A DNA stretch of 12,098 nucleotides, taken from Candidatus Pelethomonas intestinigallinarum. GTDB lineage: Bacteria; Bacillota; Clostridia; Oscillospirales; Oscillospiraceae. Position 1 is the first letter of the stretch. Each line of letters begins with the position of its first letter. The position numbers were made by a program, and so were the translations under genes. Under the pieces are notes generated by a model that was given only the letters and a program-made list of their open reading frames with translations, did no database searches and had not been told where the DNA came from. The stretch is taken from the NCBI GenBank assembly GCA_018712665.1, contig DVGP01000020.1, positions 1-12,098 of the forward strand, in the 5' to 3' direction. This document shows positions 6,192 to 12,098 of this stretch, in pieces.

Positions 6192-6227
6192 AAACGAGGG
6201 ACGCGGCTTATGCCGCGTCCCTCGTTT
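6192..6227. terminator. bidirectional terminator between convergent genes
   Basis: A 16 bp perfect stem (AAACGAGGGACGCGGC, loop TTAT, complementary arm) carries A-rich and T-rich outer arms, so it can work as an intrinsic terminator for the carboxypeptidase gene (plus) and the ABC ATPase gene (minus). Its GAGG...CCTC inner ends match the outer ends of the hairpins that flank the two repeat cassettes, but here no cassette is present. Confidence 0.88.
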
Positions 6228-6246
6228 GATCTTTCTGGTTCTGGTT

Positions 6247-6987
6247 TTACCGGGCCATGAACCGGGAGAGGAACTCCCTGGTCCGCTGCTGCTTCGGGGC
6301 GGCGAGGACCTCCTCCGGCTTCCCCTCCTCGCAAATGATCCCATCGGCCATAAACACCACATGGGTGCTCACATCCCGGGCAAAAGCCATCTCGTGGGTG
6401 ACCACCAGCATGGTCATGCCGTTTTGCGCCAGGTCCTGCATGACGGAGAGCACCTCTCCCACCATCTCCGGGTCCAGGGCGGAGGTGGGCTCGTCAAAGA
6501 GCAGCACCTCCGGCTCCATGGCCAGGGCCCGGGCGATGGCCACCCGCTGCTTCTGGCCGCCGGAGATCTGCCGGGGCTTGGCGTTGATGTAGGGGGCCAT
6601 TCCCACCTGGTCCAGGTATTTCATGGCGTTCTCCCGGGCCTCTTCCTTGGACTTCTTCAATACCTTGACCTGTCCCACCATGCAGTTCTCCAGCACCGTC
6701 ATGTTGTTGAACAGGTTGAAGGACTGGAACACCATGCCCATCTTGGACCGGTACCGGGAGGCGTTCACCCCTCTGCCGGTCATGTCCTGGCCGTGGAAAA
6801 GGATCTGGCCGCCGGTGGGCGTCTCCAGCAGGTTGATGCACCGCAGCAGGGTGGACTTGCCGGACCCGGAGGCGCCGATGATGCTGGTCACGTCCCCGGC
6901 CCGGACGGTGAAGTCAATGTCCTTCAGGACCTGGTGGCTGCCGAAGGCCTTGCTGAGGTGCCGCACTTCCAAGATCGTGTCGTTCAT
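6247..6987 (-). CDS. amino-acid ABC importer ATPase (lysine-type operon)
   Basis: The 246-residue cytoplasmic ATPase of the polar amino-acid (GlnQ/HisP) class powers uptake with the permease encoded just upstream. Visible motifs are Walker A GASGSGKST (38-46), Q-loop Gln88 in VFQSFNLF, signature ISGGQKQRV (141-149; the first residue is Ile where Leu is common), Walker B VLLFDEP (161-167), the D-loop SALD and H-loop His198 in VVTHEM. All residues needed for ATP hydrolysis are present and the length is standard. The ATG overlaps the permease stop as TAATG, one base shared at 6987, which implies translational coupling. GGGGGGGA lies just upstream. Substrate specificity cannot be taken from the ATPase. 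The lysine riboswitch at the head of the operon points to lysine. Confidence 0.95.
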   Translation of the reverse strand: MNDTILEVRHLSKAFGSHQVLKDIDFTVRAGDVTSIIGASGSGKSTLLRCINLLETPTGGQILFHGQDMTGRGVNASRYRSKMGMVFQSFNLFNNMTVLENCMVGQVKVLKKSKEEARENAMKYLDQVGMAPYINAKPRQISGGQKQRVAIARALAMEPEVLLFDEPTSALDPEMVGEVLSVMQDLAQNGMTMLVVTHEMAFARDVSTHVVFMADGIICEEGKPEEVLAAPKQQRTREFLSRFMAR

Positions 6988-7889
6988 TACCGTCCCCCCC
7001 TATTCCGTCCGTGCTTCAACTCCTGACGCTTGCGTTCCCGCTGTTCCTCGGTGAGGGCGCCCTCCGTGCTGCGCTCGTCAAAGGGCGTGCCCCGGCTGGG
7101 GTGGCTGTAGGTGCCGGCGGCCATGACCAGCTGGTCCGCCTGGGCCAGCTCATAGCTGTCGCTGCCGTCCAGACGCCGCTCCAGCAGCCGCAGCAGGAAG
7201 GAGGCGATGAGGGTCATGGTCAGGTAACCGATCATCTCGATGGCGGCGGACTGGAAGTACATATAGTTGTTGCCCACGATGTTCCGGTGGACGGCGAAGA
7301 ACTCCGTGAAGCCGATGATGAACATCACCGAGGTGTCCTTGATGTTGATGATGAAGTTGTTGCCGATCTGGGGGATGATGTTCCGGAAGGCCTGGGGCAG
7401 GATGACGCTGGTCATGGTCTGCACGTGGGTCATGCCGATGGCCTTGGCCCCCTCGGTCTGGCCCGGGTCGATGGAGATGATACCGCCCCGGACGGATTCG
7501 GCCATATACGCGCCGGTATTGATGGACACGATGATCAGCGAGGCCGCCCACATGCCCATATAGCCCCGAAACTGCAGGGCCTGATCGGTGAAATAGGGCA
7601 GGCCGTAGAAGATGAACACCGCCTGCAGCACCATGGGCGTGCCCCGGAACACCTCCACATAGACGCGGACGACCACCCGGACAAGCTTGAGGAAAAAGCG
7701 CTTCACAGCGTTGTCCTGCTTGGTGTAGGGGATGGTGTTGAGCACGCCGCAGGCAAAGCCGATGACACAGCCGATCAGGGTAGCCGCCACCGCCAGAATC
7801 AGGGTGTTGCGCATTCCCACCAGGTACTGCATCCAAAAGGCGTCCCACAGCCTGCCCATGTCCATGACAAGTTCAATTAGTTTATCCAT
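6987..7889 (-). CDS. amino-acid ABC importer permease (lysine-type operon)
   Basis: The 300-residue inner-membrane subunit belongs to the HisM/GlnP permease class and probably works as a homodimer, since the operon has only one permease gene. It has several hydrophobic segments (about 25-50, 85-100, 110-130, 185-200 and 215-235). The FRGTPMVLQ segment at 81-89 is typical of the class. The EAA loop that docks on the ATPase is at about 147-172 (EGAKAIGMTHVQ...LPQAFRNIIP). The start at 7889 is preceded by AGGAG with a seven-base gap. The frame runs open further upstream to 8009, but that would overlap the binding-protein gene and lacks a ribosome site. Unusual is the charged hydrophilic tail after about residue 242, some 58 residues ending in KHGRNRGGR, where many family members stop soon after the last helix. 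Confidence 0.95.
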   Translation of the reverse strand: MDKLIELVMDMGRLWDAFWMQYLVGMRNTLILAVAATLIGCVIGFACGVLNTIPYTKQDNAVKRFFLKLVRVVVRVYVEVFRGTPMVLQAVFIFYGLPYFTDQALQFRGYMGMWAASLIIVSINTGAYMAESVRGGIISIDPGQTEGAKAIGMTHVQTMTSVILPQAFRNIIPQIGNNFIINIKDTSVMFIIGFTEFFAVHRNIVGNNYMYFQSAAIEMIGYLTMTLIASFLLRLLERRLDGSDSYELAQADQLVMAAGTYSHPSRGTPFDERSTEGALTEEQRERKRQELKHGRNRGGR

Positions 7890-7915
7890 GGGAAAACTCC
7901 TCTCCTCTGTGAAAG

Positions 7916-7943
7916 CGCCGGGAGGGCGGCCGCCCTCCCGGCG
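7916..7943. repeat. 28 bp perfect palindrome between binding-protein and permease genes
   Basis: CGCCGGGAGGGCGG is followed directly by its complement, so the mRNA would form a very stable 14 bp stem (with a practical loop of a few bases). It lies in the 67-base gap after the binding-protein stop (7957) and before the permease start (7889). In the transcribed direction it is followed by CTTTC and not a U-run, so it is better read as an mRNA-stabilising or partial attenuation hairpin. In ABC importer operons such structures often keep the binding protein in excess over the membrane subunits. Confidence 0.8.
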
Positions 7944-7956
7944 AAAAAGAAACGGA

Positions 7957-8901
7957 TCAGATCTCGGGCTGGACGGCGATGGCCTCGTCCATGAGGGCGT
8001 TGAAGTCATCCGCCGTCATGGTGGACAGGTAGCTGTTCAGAGCGTCCAGCAGGGAGGTGTTGCCCTTGACCACGGACATGCCGATGTTCACGTTCTCAGC
8101 CCGCTCCTCCTCGGTGGCGAACTGGAAGTCCCCGTCGGTGCCCTCGAAGTTCAGGATGACCAGGTCGTCATTCTTGGCCGCGGCGGCGGAGGCGGTGGGC
8201 AGGTCGGTGCAGATGAAATCCACGGTGCCGCTCTGGAGGGCCATGACCATGGCCGGGGCGGTGTCGGCGGGGGACTGGATCTCAGCGCCCTCGATCTGGG
8301 GCAGGCAGGTGTCATACCAGATGGTGCCGGACTGGGCGGTGCAGGCGCCGGTGAGATCCTGAATGGAGGCGGCGCTGGCGTTGGGGGAGTCGGCGGTGGT
8401 GACGCACACGATGGTGGCGTAGTAATAGGGACCCGCCATATCCACCTCCGCCATACGCTCCGCCGTCATGGACTGGCCGGCGATGGCCACGTCGATGGTG
8501 CCGCTCTGGAGGCCGGCGGTGAGGCCGCCCCACTCCAGGGCCATGACCTCCAGCTCCCAGCCGTACTCGTCGCAGATCCGCTGGGCGATCATCACGTCAT
8601 AGCCGTTGGCGTAGGAGCCGGGGTTGTTGGAGATGGGCACCGCGCCGTTGGAGTCGTCGGTCTGGGTCCAGTTGTAGGGGGCGTAGGTGCACTCCATGCC
8701 CACGGTGAGAACGCCGTCCTCCACACCCTGGATGGCGGAGCCACTGTCGGAGCTGTCGCTGGTCCCGCTGTTCTCAGCGGTGTTGGCGCCGGTGTTCGCG
8801 TCTGTGTCGCTGCCGGCAGTGTTGCCGGAGTTGCCGCCGCAGGCGGCCAGGGCCAGGGCCATCGTCAGGGCCAGGGCCAGGGCGAGCAGTCTTCTTGTCA
8901 T
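7957..8901 (-). CDS. amino-acid ABC importer substrate-binding lipoprotein (lysine-type operon)
   Basis: The 314-residue protein captures the amino acid outside the membrane and delivers it to the permease. A type II signal peptide (TRRLLALALALTMALALAAC) has a lipobox with the lipidated Cys at residue 21. It is followed by a Ser/Gly/Asn/Asp/Thr-rich tether (about 22-57). The SBP_bac_3 fold begins near 62 (LTVGMECTYAPYNW) and continues through NGYDVMIAQRIC, WGGLTAGLQSGTIDVAIAGQSMT and GPYYY, all typical of polar amino-acid binders. The start at 8901 follows GAGG nine bases upstream. The longer open frame to 8967 would run into the riboswitch terminator. It is the first gene of the operon and is expressed from a lysine-riboswitch leader, so lysine is the best substrate guess. 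Ornithine, arginine or a lysine analogue remain possible. Confidence 0.95.
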   Translation of the reverse strand: MTRRLLALALALTMALALAACGGNSGNTAGSDTDANTGANTAENSGTSDSSDSGSAIQGVEDGVLTVGMECTYAPYNWTQTDDSNGAVPISNNPGSYANGYDVMIAQRICDEYGWELEVMALEWGGLTAGLQSGTIDVAIAGQSMTAERMAEVDMAGPYYYATIVCVTTADSPNASAASIQDLTGACTAQSGTIWYDTCLPQIEGAEIQSPADTAPAMVMALQSGTVDFICTDLPTASAAAAKNDDLVILNFEGTDGDFQFATEEERAENVNIGMSVVKGNTSLLDALNSYLSTMTADDFNALMDEAIAVQPEI

Positions 8902-8932
8902 GTCTTTGTTCCTCTTTTCCACAAAATTTTTG

Positions 8933-8967
8933 CAAAAAGAAATGCCATGAACCTGCGTCCATGGCAA
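8933..8967 (-). terminator. riboswitch-controlled intrinsic terminator in the importer leader
   Basis: Read on the minus strand, TGCCATG (8966-8960) pairs with CATGGCA (8949-8943) across a 10-base loop, followed by TTTCTTTTT. The 5' arm can instead pair, with one bulged base, with GTCATGG of the riboswitch P1 3' strand (around 9017-9011). That gives a simple antiterminator: bound lysine closes P1 and lets the terminator form. It ends about 32 bases before the binding-protein start. Confidence 0.82.
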
Positions 8968-9010
8968 ACAAAGCAGACGGCCCGCTCCCCGGCGGATGTC
9001 TGTCCGTCAA

Positions 9011-9187
9011 CCATGACAGCGCTCCACAGGGGTTCGGGTCCTGTGACAGTCCGCCGCATATTCTGCGGCAGCCCAGGAGGAGGAAGCTTGGGCGCGCATC
9101 CCTCGACCTTCGGCGGCGACGCCTTTCCCGGACCGGCATTTGCCCAAGCCGTGTCCGCTACTCATCGTAGCCGCGCCTCTATCATAG
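9011..9187 (-). ncRNA. lysine riboswitch (L box)
   Basis: The minus-strand leader matches, by recognition, the conserved blocks of the Bacillus lysC lysine riboswitch in order. These are GATAGAGGCGCGG and GATGAGTAGC near the 5' end, GGGAAAGGCGTCGCCG and CCGAAGG in the middle, GGGCTGCCGC...GCGGCGGACTGTCA for the P4/P5 side, and GGAGCGCTGTC at the 3' end. P1 is formed by CTATGATAG (9187-9179) with CTGTCATGG (9019-9011), nine pairs including G-U. The size of about 177 nt is right for the class. A promoter lies just upstream and an intrinsic terminator downstream, so it should switch the importer operon off when lysine is abundant. Confidence 0.94.
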
Positions 9188-9205
9188 CGTTTCAATTTGG
9201 TACAT

Positions 9206-9235
9206 ATGTTACCATCGGTGCGCAGCCCTTGTCAA
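9206..9235 (-). promoter_or_regulatory. predicted promoter of the lysine importer operon
   Basis: A perfect TTGACA (9235-9230), an 18-base spacer and TAACAT (9211-9206) with an upstream TGG (extended -10). Transcription would begin near 9199, about 12 bases before the first paired base of the lysine riboswitch. Between this promoter and about 9338 I see no gene, repeat or RNA motif on either strand. Confidence 0.82.
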
Positions 9236-9338
9236 GAGAAAATTCGCCAAGATTTCCGTATTTTTCCCGGCGGCCTTTGGCATATCTCACCCGAAGGAGA
9301 GCTTTTTTCCAGAGGCCCGGCAAAGCGTCTTTGACACA

Positions 9339-9413
9339 CATTTTGCAAGAAAAGGACCGTGAACTTGCAAAATGAAGATTTTTCAAAAATTTTTGCAATA
9401 CAGCTTGCAAAAT
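9339..9413. promoter_or_regulatory. cluster of TTGCAA dyads upstream of yitT (possible operator)
   Basis: Four TTGCAA cores lie within 75 bases, at 9343-9348, 9365-9370, 9393-9398 and 9405-9410. The first two sit in a perfect inverted repeat, CATTTTGCAAG (9339-9349) and CTTGCAAAATG (9364-9374). The last two form a second, nearly perfect one (ATTTTTGCAA / TTGCAAAAT). The fourth core is also the -35 box of the yitT promoter. A repressor site is possible, but the region is simply AT-rich as well. Confidence 0.4.
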
Positions 9414-9433
9414 CGGCGCGACAGGGGTATACT
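9405..9433 (+). promoter_or_regulatory. predicted promoter of yitT
   Basis: TTGCAA (9405-9410), a 17-base spacer and TATACT (9428-9433). Transcription would start near 9440, giving a leader of about 100 bases. The leader contains purine-rich stretches (GAGAGGAGG near 9497-9505 and CGGAGG at 9521-9526) but no RNA motif that I recognise. Confidence 0.75.
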
Positions 9434-9537
9434 CATGGTCGCTGAAACGTCGGGAACGGCGGACCGGGCCGGAGCGGGCCTGGATCATTTTGTGCTGAGA
9501 GGAGGCGTCTCCGGGGAGACCGGAGGCGTATGGCGGG

Positions 9538-10392
9538 ATGAAGGGCCTGAACAGGCGGAGCGTGACGGAGTATTTCTGGGTCACCCTGGGGGCCGTGCTG
9601 GTGGCGGCGGGGGTATATTTCTTTAAATTCCCCAACAACTTCACCTTCGGCGGGGTATCGGGCCTGTGCGTGGTGCTGGCGGAGCTGCTGCCCTTTACCC
9701 CGGGGCGGCTGAACCTGTGGCTGAACCTGGCCCTGCTGGCGGTGGGCTGGCTAGCCCTGGGCCGGCGCTTCGCCGCAAAGACCGCCTGGGCCACGGTGGT
9801 CATCTCCCTGCTCACCGACCGGCTGGAGGTCTGGTGCCCTCTGACCGCGCCGCTGACCGACCAGCCCCTGCTGGAGCTGATCTTTGCCATCCTGCTCCCC
9901 GGAGCGGGGGCGGCGATCCTTTTTCAGCACGAGGCCAGCGGCGGCGGCACGGATATTTTGGCGGTGATCATGAAGGAGCGCTCCGGGGTGGAGGTAGGCC
10001 GGGGGCTGTTCCTCAGCGACGTGGCCATCACAGCTTCGGCGGCCCTGGTCTTTGACGTGGAGACGGTGCTCTTCTCCTGCCTGGGCCTGCTGGCCAAATC
10101 CGTGGTGGTGGACGGCATGATCCAGAATATGAATCTCTGTAAGTGCTTCACCGTCATCTGCGACGACGCGGAGCCCATCTGCCGCTACATTACCGAGAGC
10201 CTGGGCCGCAGCGCCACCGTCTGCCAGGGCCAGGGGGCGTTTTCTCACCAGTCCAAGTATCTCGTGTTCACCGCTCTGCGCCCCGCCCAGGCCTACCGCC
10301 TGCGGACCTATATCCACAGGGAGCAGCCCCATGCGTTCCTGATGATCTCCTCCAGCAGCGAGATCGTGGGGAAGGGCTTTATGGCGCTGTAG
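9538..10392 (+). CDS. YitT family membrane protein (YitT_membrane plus DUF2179)
   Basis: The 284-residue protein has about five hydrophobic segments over residues 12-180. They include an N-terminal stretch, WVTLGAVLVAAGVYFF then KFPNNFTFGGVSG, typical of the YitT family. GAGAAILFQHEASGGGTDILA lies near 120-140. The soluble C-terminal domain (about 200-284), beginning after the last helix and containing GQGAFSHQSKYLVFTALRP, is the DUF2179 ligand-binding-like module. The molecular function of the family is not established; it is common and often multi-copy in Firmicutes. GGAGG lies 11 bases before the ATG, a slightly long spacing, but the start fits the family N-terminus. It stands alone, with its own promoter, divergent from the lysine importer and convergent with mnmE across repeat cassette 2. 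Confidence 0.9.
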   Translation: MKGLNRRSVTEYFWVTLGAVLVAAGVYFFKFPNNFTFGGVSGLCVVLAELLPFTPGRLNLWLNLALLAVGWLALGRRFAAKTAWATVVISLLTDRLEVWCPLTAPLTDQPLLELIFAILLPGAGAAILFQHEASGGGTDILAVIMKERSGVEVGRGLFLSDVAITASAALVFDVETVLFSCLGLLAKSVVVDGMIQNMNLCKCFTVICDDAEPICRYITESLGRSATVCQGQGAFSHQSKYLVFTALRPAQAYRLRTYIHREQPHAFLMISSSSEIVGKGFMAL

Positions 10393-10421
10393 CGGCAGTC
10401 CCTCACTGGAAAAAATGATAA

Positions 10422-10701
10422 GAGGGTGCGGACCGTTTAGGTCCGCACCCTCAGCTTGTTGAAGGACTCCCTTCAGGAGTAGAAAGCTGCACAGCGCAGG
10501 GGGGAGCTCGAGGGGGCGAAGCCCGCCTCGAATCTTATCGAATGCCCCGCAAAGCCTTGCTGCGCAAGGCGTGCGGCGAGCGCAGCGAGGACTTTCACAC
10601 TGCGTAGCTGTGTGAAAGTAACGGCATTTTCAGGCTGCGAAAAAGTCCGACAAGACTTTTTCGACAGCCTGAGGGTGCGGACCTAAAGGGTCCGCACCCT
10701 C
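10422..10701. repeat. structured repeat cassette, copy 2 (hairpin - 218 bp core - hairpin with flipped loop)
   Basis: This cassette lies between convergent yitT and mnmE. The core (10453-10670) is about 93% identical to 2511-2729 and keeps the same hairpin series. Its flanking hairpins are 31 nt with a 13 bp stem, GAGGGTGCGGACC and its complement, at 10422-10452 and 10671-10701. They are unrelated in stem sequence to those of copy 1 apart from GAGG...CCTC ends. The left loop is GTTTA. The right loop TAAAG is nearly the reverse complement, so the right hairpin looks flipped. Seven bases after each hairpin (AGCTTGT) are also identical, at 10453-10459 and 10702-10708. Neither hairpin has a U-tract. 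The rest of the 378-base gap (10393-10421 and 10709-10770) shows nothing recognisable. Confidence 0.88.
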
Positions 10702-10770
10702 AGCTTGTCTGGAAAGATCGTCCCGGGGGCGTGGAGCGGAGCCCTCACAGGTTCCCGGGATAGAAGGCCG

Positions 10771-12098
10771 CTATTTCCCCACGCAGAACCGCTCGAAGAT
10801 CCGCTCCACCATGTCCTCCCGGACGGTGCGGCCGGTGAGCTCTCCCAGGGCGGAGAGGGCCGCCTCCCCGTCGGTGAGGGCCGCGTCGGGGGTGAGACCG
10901 GCAGCCAGGGCCTCCCGGGCACGGGATACGGCGGCCAGGGCCCGGGACACCGCCTCCTCCTGCCGGGCGTTGGTGAGGATCTGCCCCGGGGCCGCCTCCC
11001 CGGCGGGGAACAGCCTTTCCACCGCCGAAGCCAGGTCCTCCAGCCCCGCTCCGGTCCGGGCGGAGAGGGGGATCACGGCGGCGGGGGCCGGGAGACCCTC
11101 CAGGGGCAGGGCCGGCGGCGCGCTTTCCGGCCACAGGTCCGCCTTGGACCAGATCAGGAGCCAGGGGGTCTCCGCCCCGATCTCCCGCAGGACCTCCAGG
11201 TCCTCCGCCGACACCGGCCGGGACCCGTCCAGCACCGCCAGCACCAGCTGGGCCTGGGCCATGGCCTGCCGGGAGCGGTCCACCCCCAGCCGCTCCACCT
11301 GGTCGGTGGATTCCCGGATGCCGGCGGTGTCAATGAGCCGCAGGAGCACGCCCCCCACCACCGCCTTCTCCTCCACCGTGTCCCGGGTGGTCCCCGCCAC
11401 GTCGGTGACGATGGCCCGGTCGTAGCCCACCAGGGCATTGAGGAGGCTGCTCTTGCCCACGTTGGGCCGGCCCACGATGGCGGCGGGGACGCCGGACCGC
11501 AGCACCCGGCCCCGGTTGGCGGTGGCCAGCAGGGCCCGGAGAGAGGCCTCCGCCTCCGCCAGGGCGGCGTCGATCTCCTCCCGGCCCGCGTCCTCGATGT
11601 CCTCGTCGGGGTAGTCCACCACGGCGTAAAACCGGCTGACCACCTCCAGGAGCCTGTCGTAGATCCCCTCCACCCGGCGGCGGAGGCTGCCTCCCAGCTG
11701 CTCCACGGCGTTCCGTGCGGCTTGTGCTGTCTCCGCCTCGATGAGATCGATGACCGCCTCCGCCGCCGTCAGGTCCATCCGGCCGTTGAGGAAGGCCCGC
11801 TTGGTGAACTCCCCCCGGCCCGCCTGCCGGACCCCGGCGGCGAAGAGGGCCCGGAGCCCCTCAGCCAGCACCACCGGGGAGCCGTGGCAGTGGAACTCGG
11901 CGCTGTCCTCCCCGGTGTAGCTGTGGCCGGCGGCAAAGGTCACCGCCAGACACCGGTCGATGACCTGCCCCCCCTCGTCCAGGAGAACGCCCAGGACCAT
12001 CTGCCGCCGGGGGTGGTCCGACAGCTTCCGCCCGTCCAGAGGGCGGAACACCCGGTCGGCGGCGGCCAGGGCCTCGGGCCCCGACACCCGGAGGACCC
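10771..12098 (-). CDS. mnmE: tRNA uridine-5-carboxymethylaminomethyl(34) synthesis GTPase MnmE (5' truncated by window edge)
   Basis: MnmE with MnmG modifies the wobble uridine (position 34) of certain tRNAs, using a folate-derived one-carbon unit. About 441 residues are visible. The frame remains open to the window edge with VLRVSGPEAL, which matches an internal part of the family N-terminus, so some 15-20 residues are missing. The GTG at 12087 is internal Val, not the start. Counting that Val as 1, the folate-binding domain comes first, then the helical domain. The G domain is inserted with G1 GRPNVGKSS (206-214), G2 AGTTRDT (231-237), G3 DTAGIR (253-258) and G4 as SKAD (about 314-317, usually NKxD). 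The C-terminal FCVGK carries the family's conserved Cys. mnmG does not follow; the next gene is convergent yitT. Confidence 0.95.
   Translation of the reverse strand, partial: VLRVSGPEALAAADRVFRPLDGRKLSDHPRRQMVLGVLLDEGGQVIDRCLAVTFAAGHSYTGEDSAEFHCHGSPVVLAEGLRALFAAGVRQAGRGEFTKRAFLNGRMDLTAAEAVIDLIEAETAQAARNAVEQLGGSLRRRVEGIYDRLLEVVSRFYAVVDYPDEDIEDAGREEIDAALAEAEASLRALLATANRGRVLRSGVPAAIVGRPNVGKSSLLNALVGYDRAIVTDVAGTTRDTVEEKAVVGGVLLRLIDTAGIRESTDQVERLGVDRSRQAMAQAQLVLAVLDGSRPVSAEDLEVLREIGAETPWLLIWSKADLWPESAPPALPLEGLPAPAAVIPLSARTGAGLEDLASAVERLFPAGEAAPGQILTNARQEEAVSRALAAVSRAREALAAGLTPDAALTDGEAALSALGELTGRTVREDMVERIFERFCVGK

Noticed and set aside
7957..8967. Longer start for the binding protein at 8967
   Set aside because: It would translate the riboswitch terminator and bury the signal peptide and lipobox. 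The ATG at 8901 has a ribosome site and a correct lipoprotein N-terminus.
9530..9541. Three-codon upstream ORF (ATG GCG GGA TGA) overlapping the yitT start
   Set aside because: The GGAGG is only three bases from this ATG, too close for good initiation. It fits the yitT ATG better.
2482..10701. CRISPR array or conventional insertion sequence for the repeat cassettes
   Set aside because: There are only two copies 8 kb apart, with no regular spacers and no cas genes. No transposase frame lies in or near either copy.

Overview
The window is GC-rich (over 60% G+C by eye) but carries Gram-positive signals: strong AGGAGG ribosome binding sites, sigma-A-type promoters, a lysine riboswitch with an intrinsic terminator, a YitT-family protein, a lipobox binding protein and two types of D,D-carboxypeptidase. 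This suggests a high-GC gut member of the Clostridia, close to Oscillospiraceae genera such as Flavonifractor or Lawsonibacter. That assignment is inference; no rRNA marker is present.

Layout, left to right. Positions 1-129 hold the 3' end of a probable membrane transporter, followed by a membrane-anchored glycerophosphodiester phosphodiesterase (161-982). purA, a divergent adenylosuccinate synthetase, has its own promoter (1119-2390). Positions 2391-2771 contain three abutting hairpins and then copy 1 of a structured repeat. On the minus strand come a VanY-type (M15B) D,D-carboxypeptidase (2772-3731) and a siroheme/[4Fe-4S] AsrC-like reductase (3878-4852). The reductase is divergent from an S11 (PBP5-type) D-Ala-D-Ala carboxypeptidase (5030-6166). 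A convergent terminator (6192-6227) separates that gene from a minus-strand amino-acid ABC importer operon. Its transcription order is binding protein (8901-7957), permease (7889-6987), ATPase (6987-6247), and it is preceded by a lysine riboswitch (9187-9011) and a terminator. The importer is therefore most likely for lysine or a closely related cation. yitT (9538-10392) follows on the plus strand, then copy 2 of the structured repeat (10422-10701), then mnmE on the minus strand, cut by the right edge.

The least ordinary feature is the pair of repeat cassettes of about 280 bp, both between convergent genes. Their 218-219 bp core is about 93% identical and is densely folded into hairpins. Each core is bracketed by two copies of a long GC-rich hairpin. 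The stem is the same on both sides of a given copy but differs between copies, sharing only the GAGG...CCTC ends. A third convergent junction (6192-6227) has a hairpin with the same ends and no cassette, which could represent an unoccupied site. The cassette may be a small non-autonomous mobile element that targets terminator hairpins, or a structured 3'-end module. No transposase is present in the window.

Functional themes are purine and phospholipid housekeeping, peptidoglycan stem-peptide trimming (two unrelated carboxypeptidases), lysine uptake under riboswitch control, and tRNA wobble modification.
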